A stretch of DNA of 64,000 nucleotides from UBA1672 sp051967755 (GCA_051967755.1 JBQDYD010000001.1:124001-188000), one strand, 5' to 3'; numbered from the stretch's first letter, positions 7,765 to 17,927 are shown. Numbers and translations are program-made. The notes: a model not told the origin generated them from the letters alone.

Positions 7765-9360
7765 TTATTTAACTTTTGGCTGTATATCGAACTGGTGGAA
7801 CGGCGGCGGTGAAGAAAGCGACCATTCTAACGTAAAGCTCTGTGGCTGTACGTCCCAGTAATTATCATCTGCCTTACGACCAAAGAACGCCGTATAGAAC
7901 ACAACCACGATAAACCAAAGCGTTGCAATCCCTGTTAAATACGCACCATAGGATGAAATTTCATTCCAGTACGCATACGCATCAGGATAATCGATATAAC
8001 GACGTGGCATACCCTGAAGGCCGAGGAAGTGCTGCGGGAAGAAGATCAAATTCACGCCGACAAATGTCATCCAAAAGTGGATTTGCCCCATCCATTCAGG
8101 GATCATTTTACCGAACATTTTACCCGCCCAGTAATAATATCCGGCGAATAACGCGAACACCGCACCAAGCGAAAGCACATAGTGGAAGTGTGCAACAACA
8201 TAATATGTGTCATGCAACGCGATATCCATACCACCATTGGCAAGAACAACCCCTGTCACACCACCAACAGTGAAGAGGAAGATAAACCCAATCGCCCAAA
8301 GCATCGGCACTTTAAAGCTGATGGAGCCACCCCACATTGTCGCAATCCAAGAGAAAATCTTAATCCCTGTCGGTACCGCAATAATCAATGTCGCCGCAGT
8401 AAAGTATGCGCGTGTATCTACGCTCATACCGACTGTGTACATGTGGTGCGCCCACACAACAAAGCCAACAACACCAATCGCAACCATCGCATAGGCCATA
8501 CCAAGATAACCAAAGATCGGGCGCTTAGAGAATGTAGACACGATGTGCGAGATAATACCAAATGCAGGTAAGATCATAATGTAAACTTCCGGGTGACCAA
8601 AGAACCAGAATAAGTGCTGGAACAAGAGCGGATCACCGCCCCCTGCAGGGTTAAAGAAGGATGTACCGAAGTTACGGTCTGTCAACAACATCGTAATCGC
8701 ACCACCAAGAACAGGCACAGCCAAAACAAGCAAGAACGAAGTAACAAGCATCGCCCAAACAAATAACGGCATCTTGTGCAATGTCATACCGGGGGCACGC
8801 ATGTTAAAGATTGTCGTAATAAAGTTTGCCGCACCAAGAATAGAACTGGCACCCGCCAAGTGAAGCGCAAAAATCCCCATATCCACGGCCATACCGTCAT
8901 TACCGTAACCGATACTGGAGAGCGGCGGATAGATCGTCCAGCCCGTCGCCGCACCGCCGCCAATCGCAGCAGATAAAAGCAAAAGAATAAAGGCAGGTAC
9001 GATCAGCCAGAATGAAATGTTATTCAAACGGGGGAATGCCATATCAGGCGCGCCAATCATAAGCGGTACGAACCAGTTACCGAAACCACCGATCAAACCG
9101 GGCATCACCACAAAGAAAACCATGATCAAACCATGCGCCGTGATAAACACGTTCCACATATGCCCGTCAGGGTTTCCGGCATCATCCAGCAAAAACTGTA
9201 CGCCCGGCTCCTGCAGTTCCATACGCATAACCATAGAGAAGAAACCGCCAACTAATCCCGCAAAAATCGAGAATATGATATAAAGAGTCCCAATATCCTT
9301 ATGGTTTGTGGACATGAACCAGCGTTCGAAAAAACCGGGTTTATGATCGTGATCACCCAT
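7765..9360 (-). CDS. ctaD: Cytochrome c oxidase subunit I (aa3 type)
   Basis: A 531-residue, twelve-helix heme-copper oxidase core. Heme and copper ligands can be read directly: His76 (heme a), His256 with the Tyr260 cross-link partner in 'GHPEVY' (CuB), His305-His306 in 'WAHHMYT' (CuB), and His391/His393 in 'VAHFHYV' (heme a3 and heme a). The Tyr in GHPEVY and the N-terminal 'STNHKDIGTLY' mark it as an A-family oxidase with a mitochondrial-like D/K channel set, not a cbb3 enzyme. It reduces oxygen to water while pumping protons. It follows ctaC by 40 bases and ends at a strong terminator, so ctaC-ctaD form one unit separate from the assembly genes. Confidence 0.98.
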   Translation of the reverse strand: MGDHDHKPGFFERWFMSTNHKDIGTLYIIFSIFAGLVGGFFSMVMRMELQEPGVQFLLDDAGNPDGHMWNVFITAHGLIMVFFVVMPGLIGGFGNWFVPLMIGAPDMAFPRLNNISFWLIVPAFILLLLSAAIGGGAATGWTIYPPLSSIGYGNDGMAVDMGIFALHLAGASSILGAANFITTIFNMRAPGMTLHKMPLFVWAMLVTSFLLVLAVPVLGGAITMLLTDRNFGTSFFNPAGGGDPLLFQHLFWFFGHPEVYIMILPAFGIISHIVSTFSKRPIFGYLGMAYAMVAIGVVGFVVWAHHMYTVGMSVDTRAYFTAATLIIAVPTGIKIFSWIATMWGGSISFKVPMLWAIGFIFLFTVGGVTGVVLANGGMDIALHDTYYVVAHFHYVLSLGAVFALFAGYYYWAGKMFGKMIPEWMGQIHFWMTFVGVNLIFFPQHFLGLQGMPRRYIDYPDAYAYWNEISSYGAYLTGIATLWFIVVVFYTAFFGRKADDNYWDVQPQSFTLEWSLSSPPPFHQFDIQPKVK

Positions 9361-9400
9361 TTCTGTGCTCTCTTTCTAATTACAAAATCAAATACTTAAA

Positions 9401-10255
9401 CTATTGTGCAACGGCCGTCAGCTTAACCGAAGGGCCGACAAAACGTTTCTCATCATTAAACATGTTAAACGCAAACTCTTCTTTCGCCTTTTCAAGCCAT
9501 GCCTCGAATTCTTCCTTCGTGACGGCATGAACCTCAATCGGCATAAATGCATGGTCTTTTCCACACAACTCCGAACATTGGCCGTAATAAATTCCCGGCT
9601 TATTGATACGGAACCATGTTTCATTCATTTGCCCCGGAACAGCATCAATCTTTACCCCGAAAGATGGCATCGCCCATGAATGGATCACGTCATTTGCCGT
9701 AACCAAAATTGCGATATCTGTTTCAATCGGTAAAACCAGAACGTTATCAGTTGAAAGCAAGCGCTTTTGCCCTTCTTTCAATTCTTCGGTCGGAACCATG
9801 TATGAATTAAATGAGATACCGTCATGATCAGGGTATTCATATCCCCAGTACCATTGATACCCTGTGATCTTGACTGTCATTTCAGGTTCTGCGATGCGGT
9901 CATTCTTATATAGTAACTTAAATGAAGGGATCGCGATGATAATCAGGATGATCACCGGAACCGCCGTCCAGATGATTTCAAGCAATACATTGTGCGTTAC
10001 CTTAGAAGGCGTTTTGTTCGCGCGCTTGTTATAACGCAACACAACATAAATCAACAAAACCAGAACGAATAAAACGATACCCGTGATAATCACCAACAAC
10101 ATATCGTGGAATTCGTGAATACGCTCGGCCGATGATGTCGCAGCCTCCTGAAAGCCCATGCCCGCGTCAATCGGCCCATTTGCCAATACCGGAAAAGCAT
10201 ATAAGGAAACCATCCCCAAAACAGCAGATAAAACCGACCACAATTTGATATTCAT
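9401..10255 (-). CDS. ctaC: Cytochrome c oxidase subunit II
   Basis: About 284 residues from the ATG at 10255 (an upstream TTG at 10291 is possible; neither has a convincing ribosome-binding site). A signal peptide ends near 'PVLANGP', two membrane helices follow, then a cupredoxin domain. CuA ligands are visible: His in 'VIHSWAMP' and the 'CSELCGKDHAFM' motif with two Cys, His and Met. The aromatic stretch 'GYQWYWGYEYP' is the electron entry region. The protein receives electrons from cytochrome c and passes them to heme a. It is the first gene of the ctaCD unit; the C-terminus has no fused cytochrome c domain. Confidence 0.97.
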   Translation of the reverse strand: MNIKLWSVLSAVLGMVSLYAFPVLANGPIDAGMGFQEAATSSAERIHEFHDMLLVIITGIVLFVLVLLIYVVLRYNKRANKTPSKVTHNVLLEIIWTAVPVIILIIIAIPSFKLLYKNDRIAEPEMTVKITGYQWYWGYEYPDHDGISFNSYMVPTEELKEGQKRLLSTDNVLVLPIETDIAILVTANDVIHSWAMPSFGVKIDAVPGQMNETWFRINKPGIYYGQCSELCGKDHAFMPIEVHAVTKEEFEAWLEKAKEEFAFNMFNDEKRFVGPSVKLTAVAQ

Positions 10256-10386
10256 AATGTTCACATTTATGTTTGTTGTATAAAGACTCAAGCGAGTTCA
10301 AATTTCCGATCCCGAAAATTCGGCACTATTCATATAAATATATAACTCAAAAGGCAAGAATGAACAGTGGCTTTTCTCTAATTTTT

Positions 10387-11124
10387 TTAACTTTTACCAT
10401 GAGATAGCAACATCGCATAGGATAAACATGCGATAGCAGCGGTTTCTGCCCGTAAGATATCCTCACCCAAACTGACAAGCGTTATATGATCCAAGCCTTT
10501 TAGGTGCGTGATCTCTTCTTTATCAAAACCGCCTTCCGGCCCGATCACGAAGGCAATATCGGCATTAAAGTCGCACGCAGATAATTTATGGGTGTTCTCA
10601 TCACGCTCCACACACGCATATGTTGGCGGCCTGCCATCACCACCCGTCAAAAAAGAAGCAAAATTGACCACATCATGCAGCGTCGGCAGGTCTAAACGCT
10701 CAGATTGTTCTGCGGCCTCTATAATTTGCGCGCTCACACGCTCAGTATTTACTTTGCGCATGACGCTGCGCGCCATAATCACGGGGTGCAAATCCGTTAC
10801 CCCTAGCTCAACTGCTTTTTCAATCAACATATCCATACGGTTTTTCTTGATCGGCGAGAAATATAAATGTGTTTTTCTGGTGCGCTTGGCTTGGGGCTTA
10901 ATGCAGCGCTCAGCAACTGCATTTCCGGCCTTTTTGCCCTGATATTCAAGTGCGGCAATCCACTCTCCGTCATGTCCGTTAAAGATGCGAATCTTATCGC
11001 CTGCGTCCTTACGAAGCACATTGCGTAAATAATGTAAGTGTGCTTTTTCAAGCACTATCGGCACCTTTTCTTGAAAAGATGCATTGAGATATAGGCGCGG
11101 ATACTTATATATAGGATCTGACAT
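10387..11124 (-). CDS. rsmE: 16S rRNA (uracil-1498-N3)-methyltransferase
   Basis: A SPOUT-fold methyltransferase of 245 residues. The opening 'PRLYLNASF', the central 'KKNRMDMLIEKAVELGVTDLHPV' region (residues 92-114), 'QSERLDLPTLHDV', and the knotted SAM site 'FVIGPEGGFDKEEI' with 'LVSLGEDILRAETAAIACL' are the full RsmE signature set. It methylates U1498 in the decoding region of 16S rRNA. I start it at 11124, where family members normally begin; the codon is the reverse complement of the ubiA start (they share CATG), and no clear ribosome-binding site precedes it. It is separated from ctaC by about 130 bases. Confidence 0.93.
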   Translation of the reverse strand: MSDPIYKYPRLYLNASFQEKVPIVLEKAHLHYLRNVLRKDAGDKIRIFNGHDGEWIAALEYQGKKAGNAVAERCIKPQAKRTRKTHLYFSPIKKNRMDMLIEKAVELGVTDLHPVIMARSVMRKVNTERVSAQIIEAAEQSERLDLPTLHDVVNFASFLTGGDGRPPTYACVERDENTHKLSACDFNADIAFVIGPEGGFDKEEITHLKGLDHITLVSLGEDILRAETAAIACLSYAMLLSHGKS

Positions 11125-12043
11125 GACACAGACAGTGAACACCAAAGAGCATACAGATATCAAGAGGCTTGATTGGATAGAGAAATTTCTTCCCGAAGTC
11201 TTTCGTCCCTACGCGTACCTGATGCGCCTTGATCGCCCGATTGGCGTATGGCTGTTACTTCTTCCCTCTCTATGGGGAATCGCACTTAGCGCAGGTGGAA
11301 TCACGTCCTTCCTTATGCATATAGATAAGGTCATCTTATTTTCTATCGGCGCCGTGATCATGCGCGGGGCGGGCTGCACGGTTAATGATTTATGGGATCG
11401 TGACATCGATAAAAAGGTAGAGCGCACCAAAGGCCGACCGATTGCCTGCGGGGATATCTCAGTTAAACGCGCAATCATCTTTTTAGCGACTTTGTTGCTT
11501 ATGGGGTTGGTTATCCTCCTGCAATTTAATGTCACGACCATTATTTTAGGCTTTCTGACCATCCCATTTATTATCGCCTATCCCTTGATGAAGCGCATTA
11601 CGTGGTGGCCTCAGCTATTTCTGGGGATCACCTTTAATTTCGGCGCGTTAATGGGGTGGAGCGCGGTTTCAGGAGGTCTAGCGATTGCGCCGTTTATGCT
11701 ATATTTCGGGGCGCTTGCATGGACGATCGCCTATGACACAATCTATGCGCATCAGGATAAGGAAGATGACATCCTGATCGGCGTAAAATCAACCGCGTTA
11801 CTGTTTGGCGACAAAAGCAAGCACTATGTCACGCTATTCTTTCTCATCGCGTTCGCACTGATCGCGGGGGCTGTGTTGCTCACGAAGGGGGTATCGCTTG
11901 GCCTTATAATTATGGCCGTATTTGGCGGGCATTTAATGTGGCAGATTACGTCGTGGGATGAGAATAACCCCGAAAGCTCTCTGGCGATATTCAAGTCAAA
12001 TAAAATAGCAGGACTCATCGCCCTGCTATCTTGCATCATTTAA
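11123..12043 (+). CDS. ubiA: 4-hydroxybenzoate polyprenyltransferase
   Basis: A 306-residue membrane prenyltransferase. Both Asp-rich motifs are intact: 'NDLWDRDIDKKVERTKGRP' and 'DTIYAHQDKEDD', the latter typical of UbiA rather than heme O synthase. 'YAYLMRLDRPIGVWLLLLP' near the N-terminus is also characteristic. It attaches the polyprenyl tail to 4-hydroxybenzoate, the committed membrane step of ubiquinone synthesis. The ATG at 11123 has AGGA six bases upstream; a TTG at 11084 in the same frame is less likely. Converges on gdhB with a 21-base gap. Confidence 0.95.
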   Translation: MTQTVNTKEHTDIKRLDWIEKFLPEVFRPYAYLMRLDRPIGVWLLLLPSLWGIALSAGGITSFLMHIDKVILFSIGAVIMRGAGCTVNDLWDRDIDKKVERTKGRPIACGDISVKRAIIFLATLLLMGLVILLQFNVTTIILGFLTIPFIIAYPLMKRITWWPQLFLGITFNFGALMGWSAVSGGLAIAPFMLYFGALAWTIAYDTIYAHQDKEDDILIGVKSTALLFGDKSKHYVTLFFLIAFALIAGAVLLTKGVSLGLIIMAVFGGHLMWQITSWDENNPESSLAIFKSNKIAGLIALLSCII

Positions 12044-12064
12044 ATTTTATAACGACCGCAGCCC

Positions 12065-15000
12065 TTAGCCACTATAGAGGTTTCTGAGGCGCTGCTCGGC
12101 GACAGTCAACATATTCATGTCCACTGTCCCTGCACGCCTTAGATCAACATAGAGTGTATCAAGCTGCTTGAAGTGACTGCCATGCTGCTCAACCCAAACC
12201 TCAACCATAGAGCTGCCCTGAGGCACTTTCTTGCCTTTCAGGTCACGCAAAATACGCGTTGTCATACCGGCCTGAGATTCGTATAACTGCTGCATCAGCC
12301 CGGATGCGGCTTCACTCTGCCAATGATCTTCATGCGGCAGATATCTTACCTTCTGGCGCAACCAATCCAATTGGAATCTGTTGCCAAGCTCAAAGTACGT
12401 ACGCGCCGTATTTTCCATGTTCGTGCCTTGCTCATTGGAAATGCGGATAATATCGCACGCCGACGAAAGCACAGGCATAAGGGCGATAAGATAGGCAAGC
12501 TCTTCAGGCAAACCGTCATTCACGGATGATTGCTTGCGCTGCTCGATCGCGTCTTTGATGTCTTTGGTCACAAGCTCAGGCAGCTTACTTGAAAGCTCAT
12601 CAATGCCTTTTCTGAACTCTTGAGAGTCTGAATCAATGTCCATCTCACGTCCCAGACGTGTCAGGAACCACGTAATACCATGCGCCGCCAATTGCTCAAT
12701 CTCACGCATCGCCTTCAGCTGTACTTGCGCAGGAACTTTACCGTCCATCTCCTCAATCATATCCCACAACTTACGCAGGCCAAACGCATCGCGCACAATA
12801 ATGTATGCCTGCGTAATTTCCTCAACACTTGATCCTGTTTTGCTCATGCGCTCTTGCAGGAATGTCGGCCCCAATCGGTTGATCAAAGAACTCGCCATCA
12901 TTGTCGCAACGATTTCACGTTTCAGACGGTGACGCATGATTTCCTTTTCGTATTTCTTACCGAGAATTTCGGGGAAATAGTCCAGAACCCAGTTATTCAT
13001 TTTCGGATTATCCGGAATATCAGATGCCAACAGATCTTTGGTCAGGCTGATTTTCGCATAGGCAAGAAGAACACAGAGTTCTGGCCTTGTCAGGCCTTTA
13101 CCCAAACGCAAACGTTTCTCGATGACTTCCTGATCAGGAAGTCCTTCGATCTTACGGCTGAGCCCTTGTGATTTTTCCATGTGACGAATGAATGCATCAT
13201 GCGCCTGCAGGTTTTCATGGGCTTGCATCTCAATCAAAGAGATCGCCTGTGCTTGCTGATAATTATGACGCAGAACATGCTCGCCCACTTCTTCTGTCAT
13301 TTTCTCAAGCAGCTTATTACGCGCCTTGATATCCATCTTGCTTTCGGCTTGTGACATAACATCACTGAGCAAGATTTTGATATTCACCTCATGGTCGGAT
13401 GAATCAACACCCGCCGAGTTATCAAGGAAGTCTGTATTCAACGCCACGCCGCGTTCCGCCATTTCAATACGGCCAAGCTGCGTGATACCAAGATTAGCCC
13501 CCTCACCGATGACCTTTGCACGTATATCAGGCGCATCAACGCGCAATGCGTCATTTGCCTTATCACCTGCATCTGCATTGGTTTCCTTGGATGATTTGAT
13601 ATACGTCCCGATACCGCCAAACCACAATAAATCTGTTCGTGATTTCAATAATGCAATGATCAACTCTGTCGGTGTGACCTTGTCTTTTGAAATATCGAAC
13701 CGTTTCTTGATTTCAGGCGTCAGCGTCAAAATTTTATCGCTACGGTTAAAGATCATACCGCCTTTCGATAAAATACGTTTATCATACGCATCCCAGCCTT
13801 TAACCTCCTCAAACAAGCGCTGGCGCTCTTTGAAAGACTTTTCAATATTCGGCTCAGGGTCACAGAAAATATGCAGGTGGTTAAACGCACCAATCAAGCG
13901 GATATGCTCTGACAGCAACATACCGTTACCAAACACATCACCGGCCATGTCACCAACACCAACCGCATCGAATGGCTGGCTTTGTGTGTCATGATTAAAT
14001 AAACGGAAGTGATATTTCACGGATTCCCAAGCACCACGCGCGGTAATACCCATTTTCTTATGGTCATATCCGGCAGAACCACCCGATGCAAACGCATCAT
14101 CCAGCCAGAATTTATAATCCTGCGACAAGCCATTGGCGATATCAGAGAACGTCGCCGTTCCCTTATCGGCGGCAACAACCAAATACGGATCATCACCATC
14201 ACGGCGCACAATACCTTTTGGTGGTACGACCTTCTTCCCTTTACGGTTATCCGTAATATCCAAAAGGCCGCTAATGAACATTTTATAACAATTAATGCCC
14301 TCTTCCATGAACTCTTCGCGTGAGTTTGTCGGCTTTTTCACGACAAATCCACCCTTAGACCCCATCGGTACAATCACAGAGTTTTTAACCATCTGCGCCT
14401 TCATCAGGCCAAGCACTTCGGTGCGGTAATCTTCATGACGATCAGACCAGCGGATACCACCACGGGCAATCTCATCCCCGCGCAAATGAATCCCTTCAAC
14501 GCGCGCGGAATAAACATAAATTTCTTTAAACGGACGCGGCTGTGGCGAAAATGGAATTTTTCCGCTATCAAACTTCAAAGACAGATAAGGCTTTGATTTA
14601 CCATCAGATTTCTGGCGCTGATAATAGTTTGTTCTCAGTGTCGCCTCTATTAATGTCATGATAGAGCGCAAAATATTATCATAATCACTGGATAAAACCT
14701 TCTCCAGCTCATGATCAATCGCAACAGAACATCCGGCGGCTAGATTTTCTGAATCTTTCTCAACAGCAGGGTCGTGATACGCCTTGAATAAATCAACCAG
14801 CATACGGCTGATTTTCGGGTTCTCAGTCAAGGCACGCTCAATATAACTGCGGCTAAAAGGGAAACGGAGCTGTTTGATATAACGTACATACGCACGCAAG
14901 ATGGTAATTTCTTTCCAATTTGCATTCGCACTTAAAACAAGGCGATTCAAACCGTCATTATCAACCATGTTGTACCAAATACGGACAAAAGCACGCTCAA

Positions 15001-16888
15001 AGTTTTCTTTCACATTATTAATGACGACAAAATCATCAATTTCCGGTGTTTCTAATAGGAAATCGTGAATCCATAAGGACTGCTCCGCGCCTTTTGGCTT
15101 TACCTCAAACGGTAATTCGGCAATGACGCGCAATCCCATATATTCCAAAATAGGCATCACATCAGACAGCGTAACAGGCGAACCAAGATGGAAAACCTTT
15201 AGCCTGATTTGCGACAAATCCATATCATTCGGACGATACAAATCAAGGACGATACGATTTTCAGACAGCGCCGTTTCAATCTTTTCAATATCAAAGACAC
15301 TTTGCCTTGCCTGATAAGTCAACGTATAAGACACAGGAAACGCATCCGCATAGCGCAAAGTCAAATCCGTGATTTTCTGATCATCTTCATAGGCATCTGT
15401 TAACGCCTGCGTTAAACGCTCTGACCATGTTTGCCCTGCTTGGCGTAAACGCTTTTCAATGCGGCGTGGTGCGATCTTTGGCGGGTTTTTCTGACTGATG
15501 TTAATCACGAACATAACGCGCGCAAAAACAGAATCATCCAATGTCGTATAAAAATTGGAACACACCCCATGGGTTTCTTCTTCCAAAATCGCCTGAATGT
15601 CCTTACGCAACTTCGTGCCAAAACGATCACGCGGGATGTAAACAAGACAGGAAATATAACGACCGAACGGATCAGCACGCAGGAATAATGCAATGCGCTG
15701 ACGTTCTTGCAAACGAATAATATTCTGACAGATTCTCAGCAATTCATCCGTTTCAATTTGGAACAATTCATCACGCGGGTATTTTTCAAGAATATGACGC
15801 AGCGCCTTTGAATCGTGCGTATTGGGAATATACCCCGACAACGCCATCGCGTCTTCGACTTTCACGCGCAGATACGGCACGTCACTTACGCTTCGTGAAT
15901 AAGTCACAGATGTAAACAGCCCAAGGAACAGTTTTTCACCAACGACATTGCCCTTATCGTCATATGTCTTAACGGCGACACAATCCATCGGAACGCGTCT
16001 ATGCACCGTTGCAAGGCGATTTGTTTTAGAGACAGAAACAGGCGGCAAATTACGGCGCAGCTCTTGCAGATTCCTGGGCAGACCTTCTTCTGCTTCACGG
16101 ATATATGCAGGCGACACATCATCATGAAGCAAGCCAAGGCTGGAATTTTTAACTGTTTTACTTTTTACACCATCCTTGCCCTCAATAAATTGGTATTCAC
16201 GATAGCCAAGCAAGGTAAAGTTATTGTCATAAAGATAATCCAAAAACGCGCAATGTTCCTGAATTTCGGCGGCCGGTCTGTTGGTTCTGGCTGTATTCAA
16301 CTCCTCAGAGGTTGCCTTCAACGTCGCCAACATTTCCTTCCAGTCTTTATTGGCATAATAAACGTCCTCTAAAACCGTATAAAGGCCGTTTTGCAACGCT
16401 TCTACTGCTTTTTCAGAAAGGGTTTCATTAATCTGAACATGGATATGTGCCTGCCTTAAATAACCTTTTTCAGATTTGGCTTTCACGTCTTTCAAATCAT
16501 CATTTTTATCATAAGCGGAATAAACGGTCGGGTGGATCAAGATACCGATCAACAAGTTGTTTTTGTTGATATCCGCGGCCACCGAATCAACCAAGAACGC
16601 CAAATCATCGCTTACGATATCAATGACCGTCTTACGGCATCGTCCGTCTTCGACTTCGGGGCAATAAATTCTAAGCTCAGGCTCACCTTTTTTGCGCACC
16701 TTCGCCATTTCCCAATGGGACGCCGCCATCGCGGATAATGTCTGCGCATCAAAAAACTCCAGGTCTTCCTCTGCCATTTTGGCACATAGAATATCCAACA
16801 TCTTATTTAGCCCGGCCGGAGCCTTCGCAGGCAGAAGATTACGCGCTTCTTCGAGGAGAACACTTCGCTCTTTGATGATTTTGGTCAT
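12065..16888 (-). CDS. NAD-specific glutamate dehydrogenase, large (180-kDa) class
   Basis: 1607 residues, the usual size for the L-GDH180 family. It carries long N-terminal regulatory ACT-like regions (roughly residues 30-650), then the catalytic domain: 'GGIRWSDRHEDYRTEVLGLMKAQMVKNS' (about residues 790-817) followed by the substrate lysine in 'GSKGGFVVKK', the 'GGIGTYIKSS' region and the nucleotide-binding 'VIGEGANLGITQLGR'. It converts glutamate and NAD to 2-oxoglutarate, ammonium and NADH, mainly in catabolism. It stands alone on its strand, with a 206-base leader upstream. PutA at 40-43 kb would supply its substrate from proline. The frame is intact with no internal stops over 4.8 kb. 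Confidence 0.95.
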   Translation of the reverse strand: MTKIIKERSVLLEEARNLLPAKAPAGLNKMLDILCAKMAEEDLEFFDAQTLSAMAASHWEMAKVRKKGEPELRIYCPEVEDGRCRKTVIDIVSDDLAFLVDSVAADINKNNLLIGILIHPTVYSAYDKNDDLKDVKAKSEKGYLRQAHIHVQINETLSEKAVEALQNGLYTVLEDVYYANKDWKEMLATLKATSEELNTARTNRPAAEIQEHCAFLDYLYDNNFTLLGYREYQFIEGKDGVKSKTVKNSSLGLLHDDVSPAYIREAEEGLPRNLQELRRNLPPVSVSKTNRLATVHRRVPMDCVAVKTYDDKGNVVGEKLFLGLFTSVTYSRSVSDVPYLRVKVEDAMALSGYIPNTHDSKALRHILEKYPRDELFQIETDELLRICQNIIRLQERQRIALFLRADPFGRYISCLVYIPRDRFGTKLRKDIQAILEEETHGVCSNFYTTLDDSVFARVMFVINISQKNPPKIAPRRIEKRLRQAGQTWSERLTQALTDAYEDDQKITDLTLRYADAFPVSYTLTYQARQSVFDIEKIETALSENRIVLDLYRPNDMDLSQIRLKVFHLGSPVTLSDVMPILEYMGLRVIAELPFEVKPKGAEQSLWIHDFLLETPEIDDFVVINNVKENFERAFVRIWYNMVDNDGLNRLVLSANANWKEITILRAYVRYIKQLRFPFSRSYIERALTENPKISRMLVDLFKAYHDPAVEKDSENLAAGCSVAIDHELEKVLSSDYDNILRSIMTLIEATLRTNYYQRQKSDGKSKPYLSLKFDSGKIPFSPQPRPFKEIYVYSARVEGIHLRGDEIARGGIRWSDRHEDYRTEVLGLMKAQMVKNSVIVPMGSKGGFVVKKPTNSREEFMEEGINCYKMFISGLLDITDNRKGKKVVPPKGIVRRDGDDPYLVVAADKGTATFSDIANGLSQDYKFWLDDAFASGGSAGYDHKKMGITARGAWESVKYHFRLFNHDTQSQPFDAVGVGDMAGDVFGNGMLLSEHIRLIGAFNHLHIFCDPEPNIEKSFKERQRLFEEVKGWDAYDKRILSKGGMIFNRSDKILTLTPEIKKRFDISKDKVTPTELIIALLKSRTDLLWFGGIGTYIKSSKETNADAGDKANDALRVDAPDIRAKVIGEGANLGITQLGRIEMAERGVALNTDFLDNSAGVDSSDHEVNIKILLSDVMSQAESKMDIKARNKLLEKMTEEVGEHVLRHNYQQAQAISLIEMQAHENLQAHDAFIRHMEKSQGLSRKIEGLPDQEVIEKRLRLGKGLTRPELCVLLAYAKISLTKDLLASDIPDNPKMNNWVLDYFPEILGKKYEKEIMRHRLKREIVATMMASSLINRLGPTFLQERMSKTGSSVEEITQAYIIVRDAFGLRKLWDMIEEMDGKVPAQVQLKAMREIEQLAAHGITWFLTRLGREMDIDSDSQEFRKGIDELSSKLPELVTKDIKDAIEQRKQSSVNDGLPEELAYLIALMPVLSSACDIIRISNEQGTNMENTARTYFELGNRFQLDWLRQKVRYLPHEDHWQSEAASGLMQQLYESQAGMTTRILRDLKGKKVPQGSSMVEVWVEQHGSHFKQLDTLYVDLRRAGTVDMNMLTVAEQRLRNLYSG

Positions 16889-17094
16889 AGAATTTTCACC
16901 GCTTTGAATTATGTACTTTCGGTCGCCATACTAGAGATAAAACACCACTGGGTCTAGTGACTTTCCCCCAAGAAACCCCATAAAATACTGTGCAACGCAC
17001 AAAGATTTCACGCAGATTTATTTCATTTGGCTGTTTTCATTTTTCATAGATTGGATATGATGCCTGTAGATAAGTTTTGCGAGAGGAACGCACC
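16889..17094. other. Divergent intergenic region between gdhB and bdhA
   Basis: 206 bases holding the promoters of both divergent genes. The only structure I can point to is a spaced inverted repeat ACTAGA...TCTAGT (16930-16935 and 16953-16958, 17 bases apart), a possible regulator site or chance. GAGAGGA at about 17080-17086 is the ribosome-binding site of the downstream gene. Confidence 0.4.
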
Positions 17095-17877
17095 ATGACG
17101 TTACAGGGAAAAACAGCATTAGTCACAGGCTCAACCAGCGGCATTGGCCTCGCGATTGCAAAAGGCTTTGCCGATGCGGGGCTGAACATTGTTTTAAACG
17201 GATTTGGCGACGCGGATAAGATTGAGGAAGAGCGCAAAGCGATTGAAGAAAAAGGCGTAAAGGCCATCTATAGCGGCGCGGACATGACCAAGCCCGATCA
17301 AATCGCGGCCATGGTAAAAGAAGCCGAAGCAGAATTTGGTAATATTGACGTTCTGGTTAATAACGCAGGCATTCAATTTGTTTCCCCTGTCGAAGACTTC
17401 CCGATTGAAAAATGGGATGCGATTATGGCGATTAACCTGTCATCCGCCTTTCATACCACCAAGGCGGTTATCGGCGGCATGAAAGAGGCCGGCTGGGGGC
17501 GTATTATCAATATGTGTTCTGCCCACGGGCTTGTTGCATCCCCCTATAAAAGTGCCTATGTCGCGGCAAAGCACGGCATTTTAGGCTTCACCAAAACCAT
17601 CGCTCTGGAGGTTGCACAGGATAACATTACCTGTAACGCCATTTGCCCCGGTTACGTGTTTACGCCATTGGTTGAAAACCAAATTGCAGACACCGCCAAA
17701 GCGCGCGGCATAAGCGAAGATGAAGTCATCAATGATGTCCTGTTAAAGGCACAATGGACCAAGAAATTCGTCACCGTAGAGCAAGTCTCAGGTATTGCGC
17801 TGTTCTTATGTTCAGACATTGCAGAAAATATCACAGGAACAGATATTACCGTTGACGGCGGCTGGACCGCGGCATAA
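17095..17877 (+). CDS. bdhA: D-3-hydroxybutyrate dehydrogenase
   Basis: A 260-residue short-chain dehydrogenase. Cofactor motif 'TGSTSGIG' (residues 11-18), 'NNAG', and the catalytic set Ser142, Tyr155, Lys159 (in 'CSAHG' and 'YVAAK') match 3-hydroxybutyrate dehydrogenases, as do the 'GFGD' turn after strand 2 and the C-terminal 'AQWTKKFVTVEQV' lid segment with 'TGTDITVDGGWTAA'. It interconverts D-3-hydroxybutyrate and acetoacetate with NAD. The ATG at 17095 is used (GAGG eight bases upstream); an in-frame TTG at 17077 is unlikely. Acetoacetyl-CoA synthetase, the next enzyme in this route, is encoded 6 kb away at 23906-25873. Confidence 0.93.
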   Translation: MTLQGKTALVTGSTSGIGLAIAKGFADAGLNIVLNGFGDADKIEEERKAIEEKGVKAIYSGADMTKPDQIAAMVKEAEAEFGNIDVLVNNAGIQFVSPVEDFPIEKWDAIMAINLSSAFHTTKAVIGGMKEAGWGRIINMCSAHGLVASPYKSAYVAAKHGILGFTKTIALEVAQDNITCNAICPGYVFTPLVENQIADTAKARGISEDEVINDVLLKAQWTKKFVTVEQVSGIALFLCSDIAENITGTDITVDGGWTAA

Positions 17878-17927
17878 AAGCCTTCCCCTGCGTTTAAACA
17901 AAATACATAACAGCAAAGATTAAAACG

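Noticed and set aside
13326..13994. 222-codon plus-strand frame inside gdhB
   Set aside because: Lies entirely opposite an intact, well-matched glutamate dehydrogenase; composition and lack of a start signal fit an antisense shadow.
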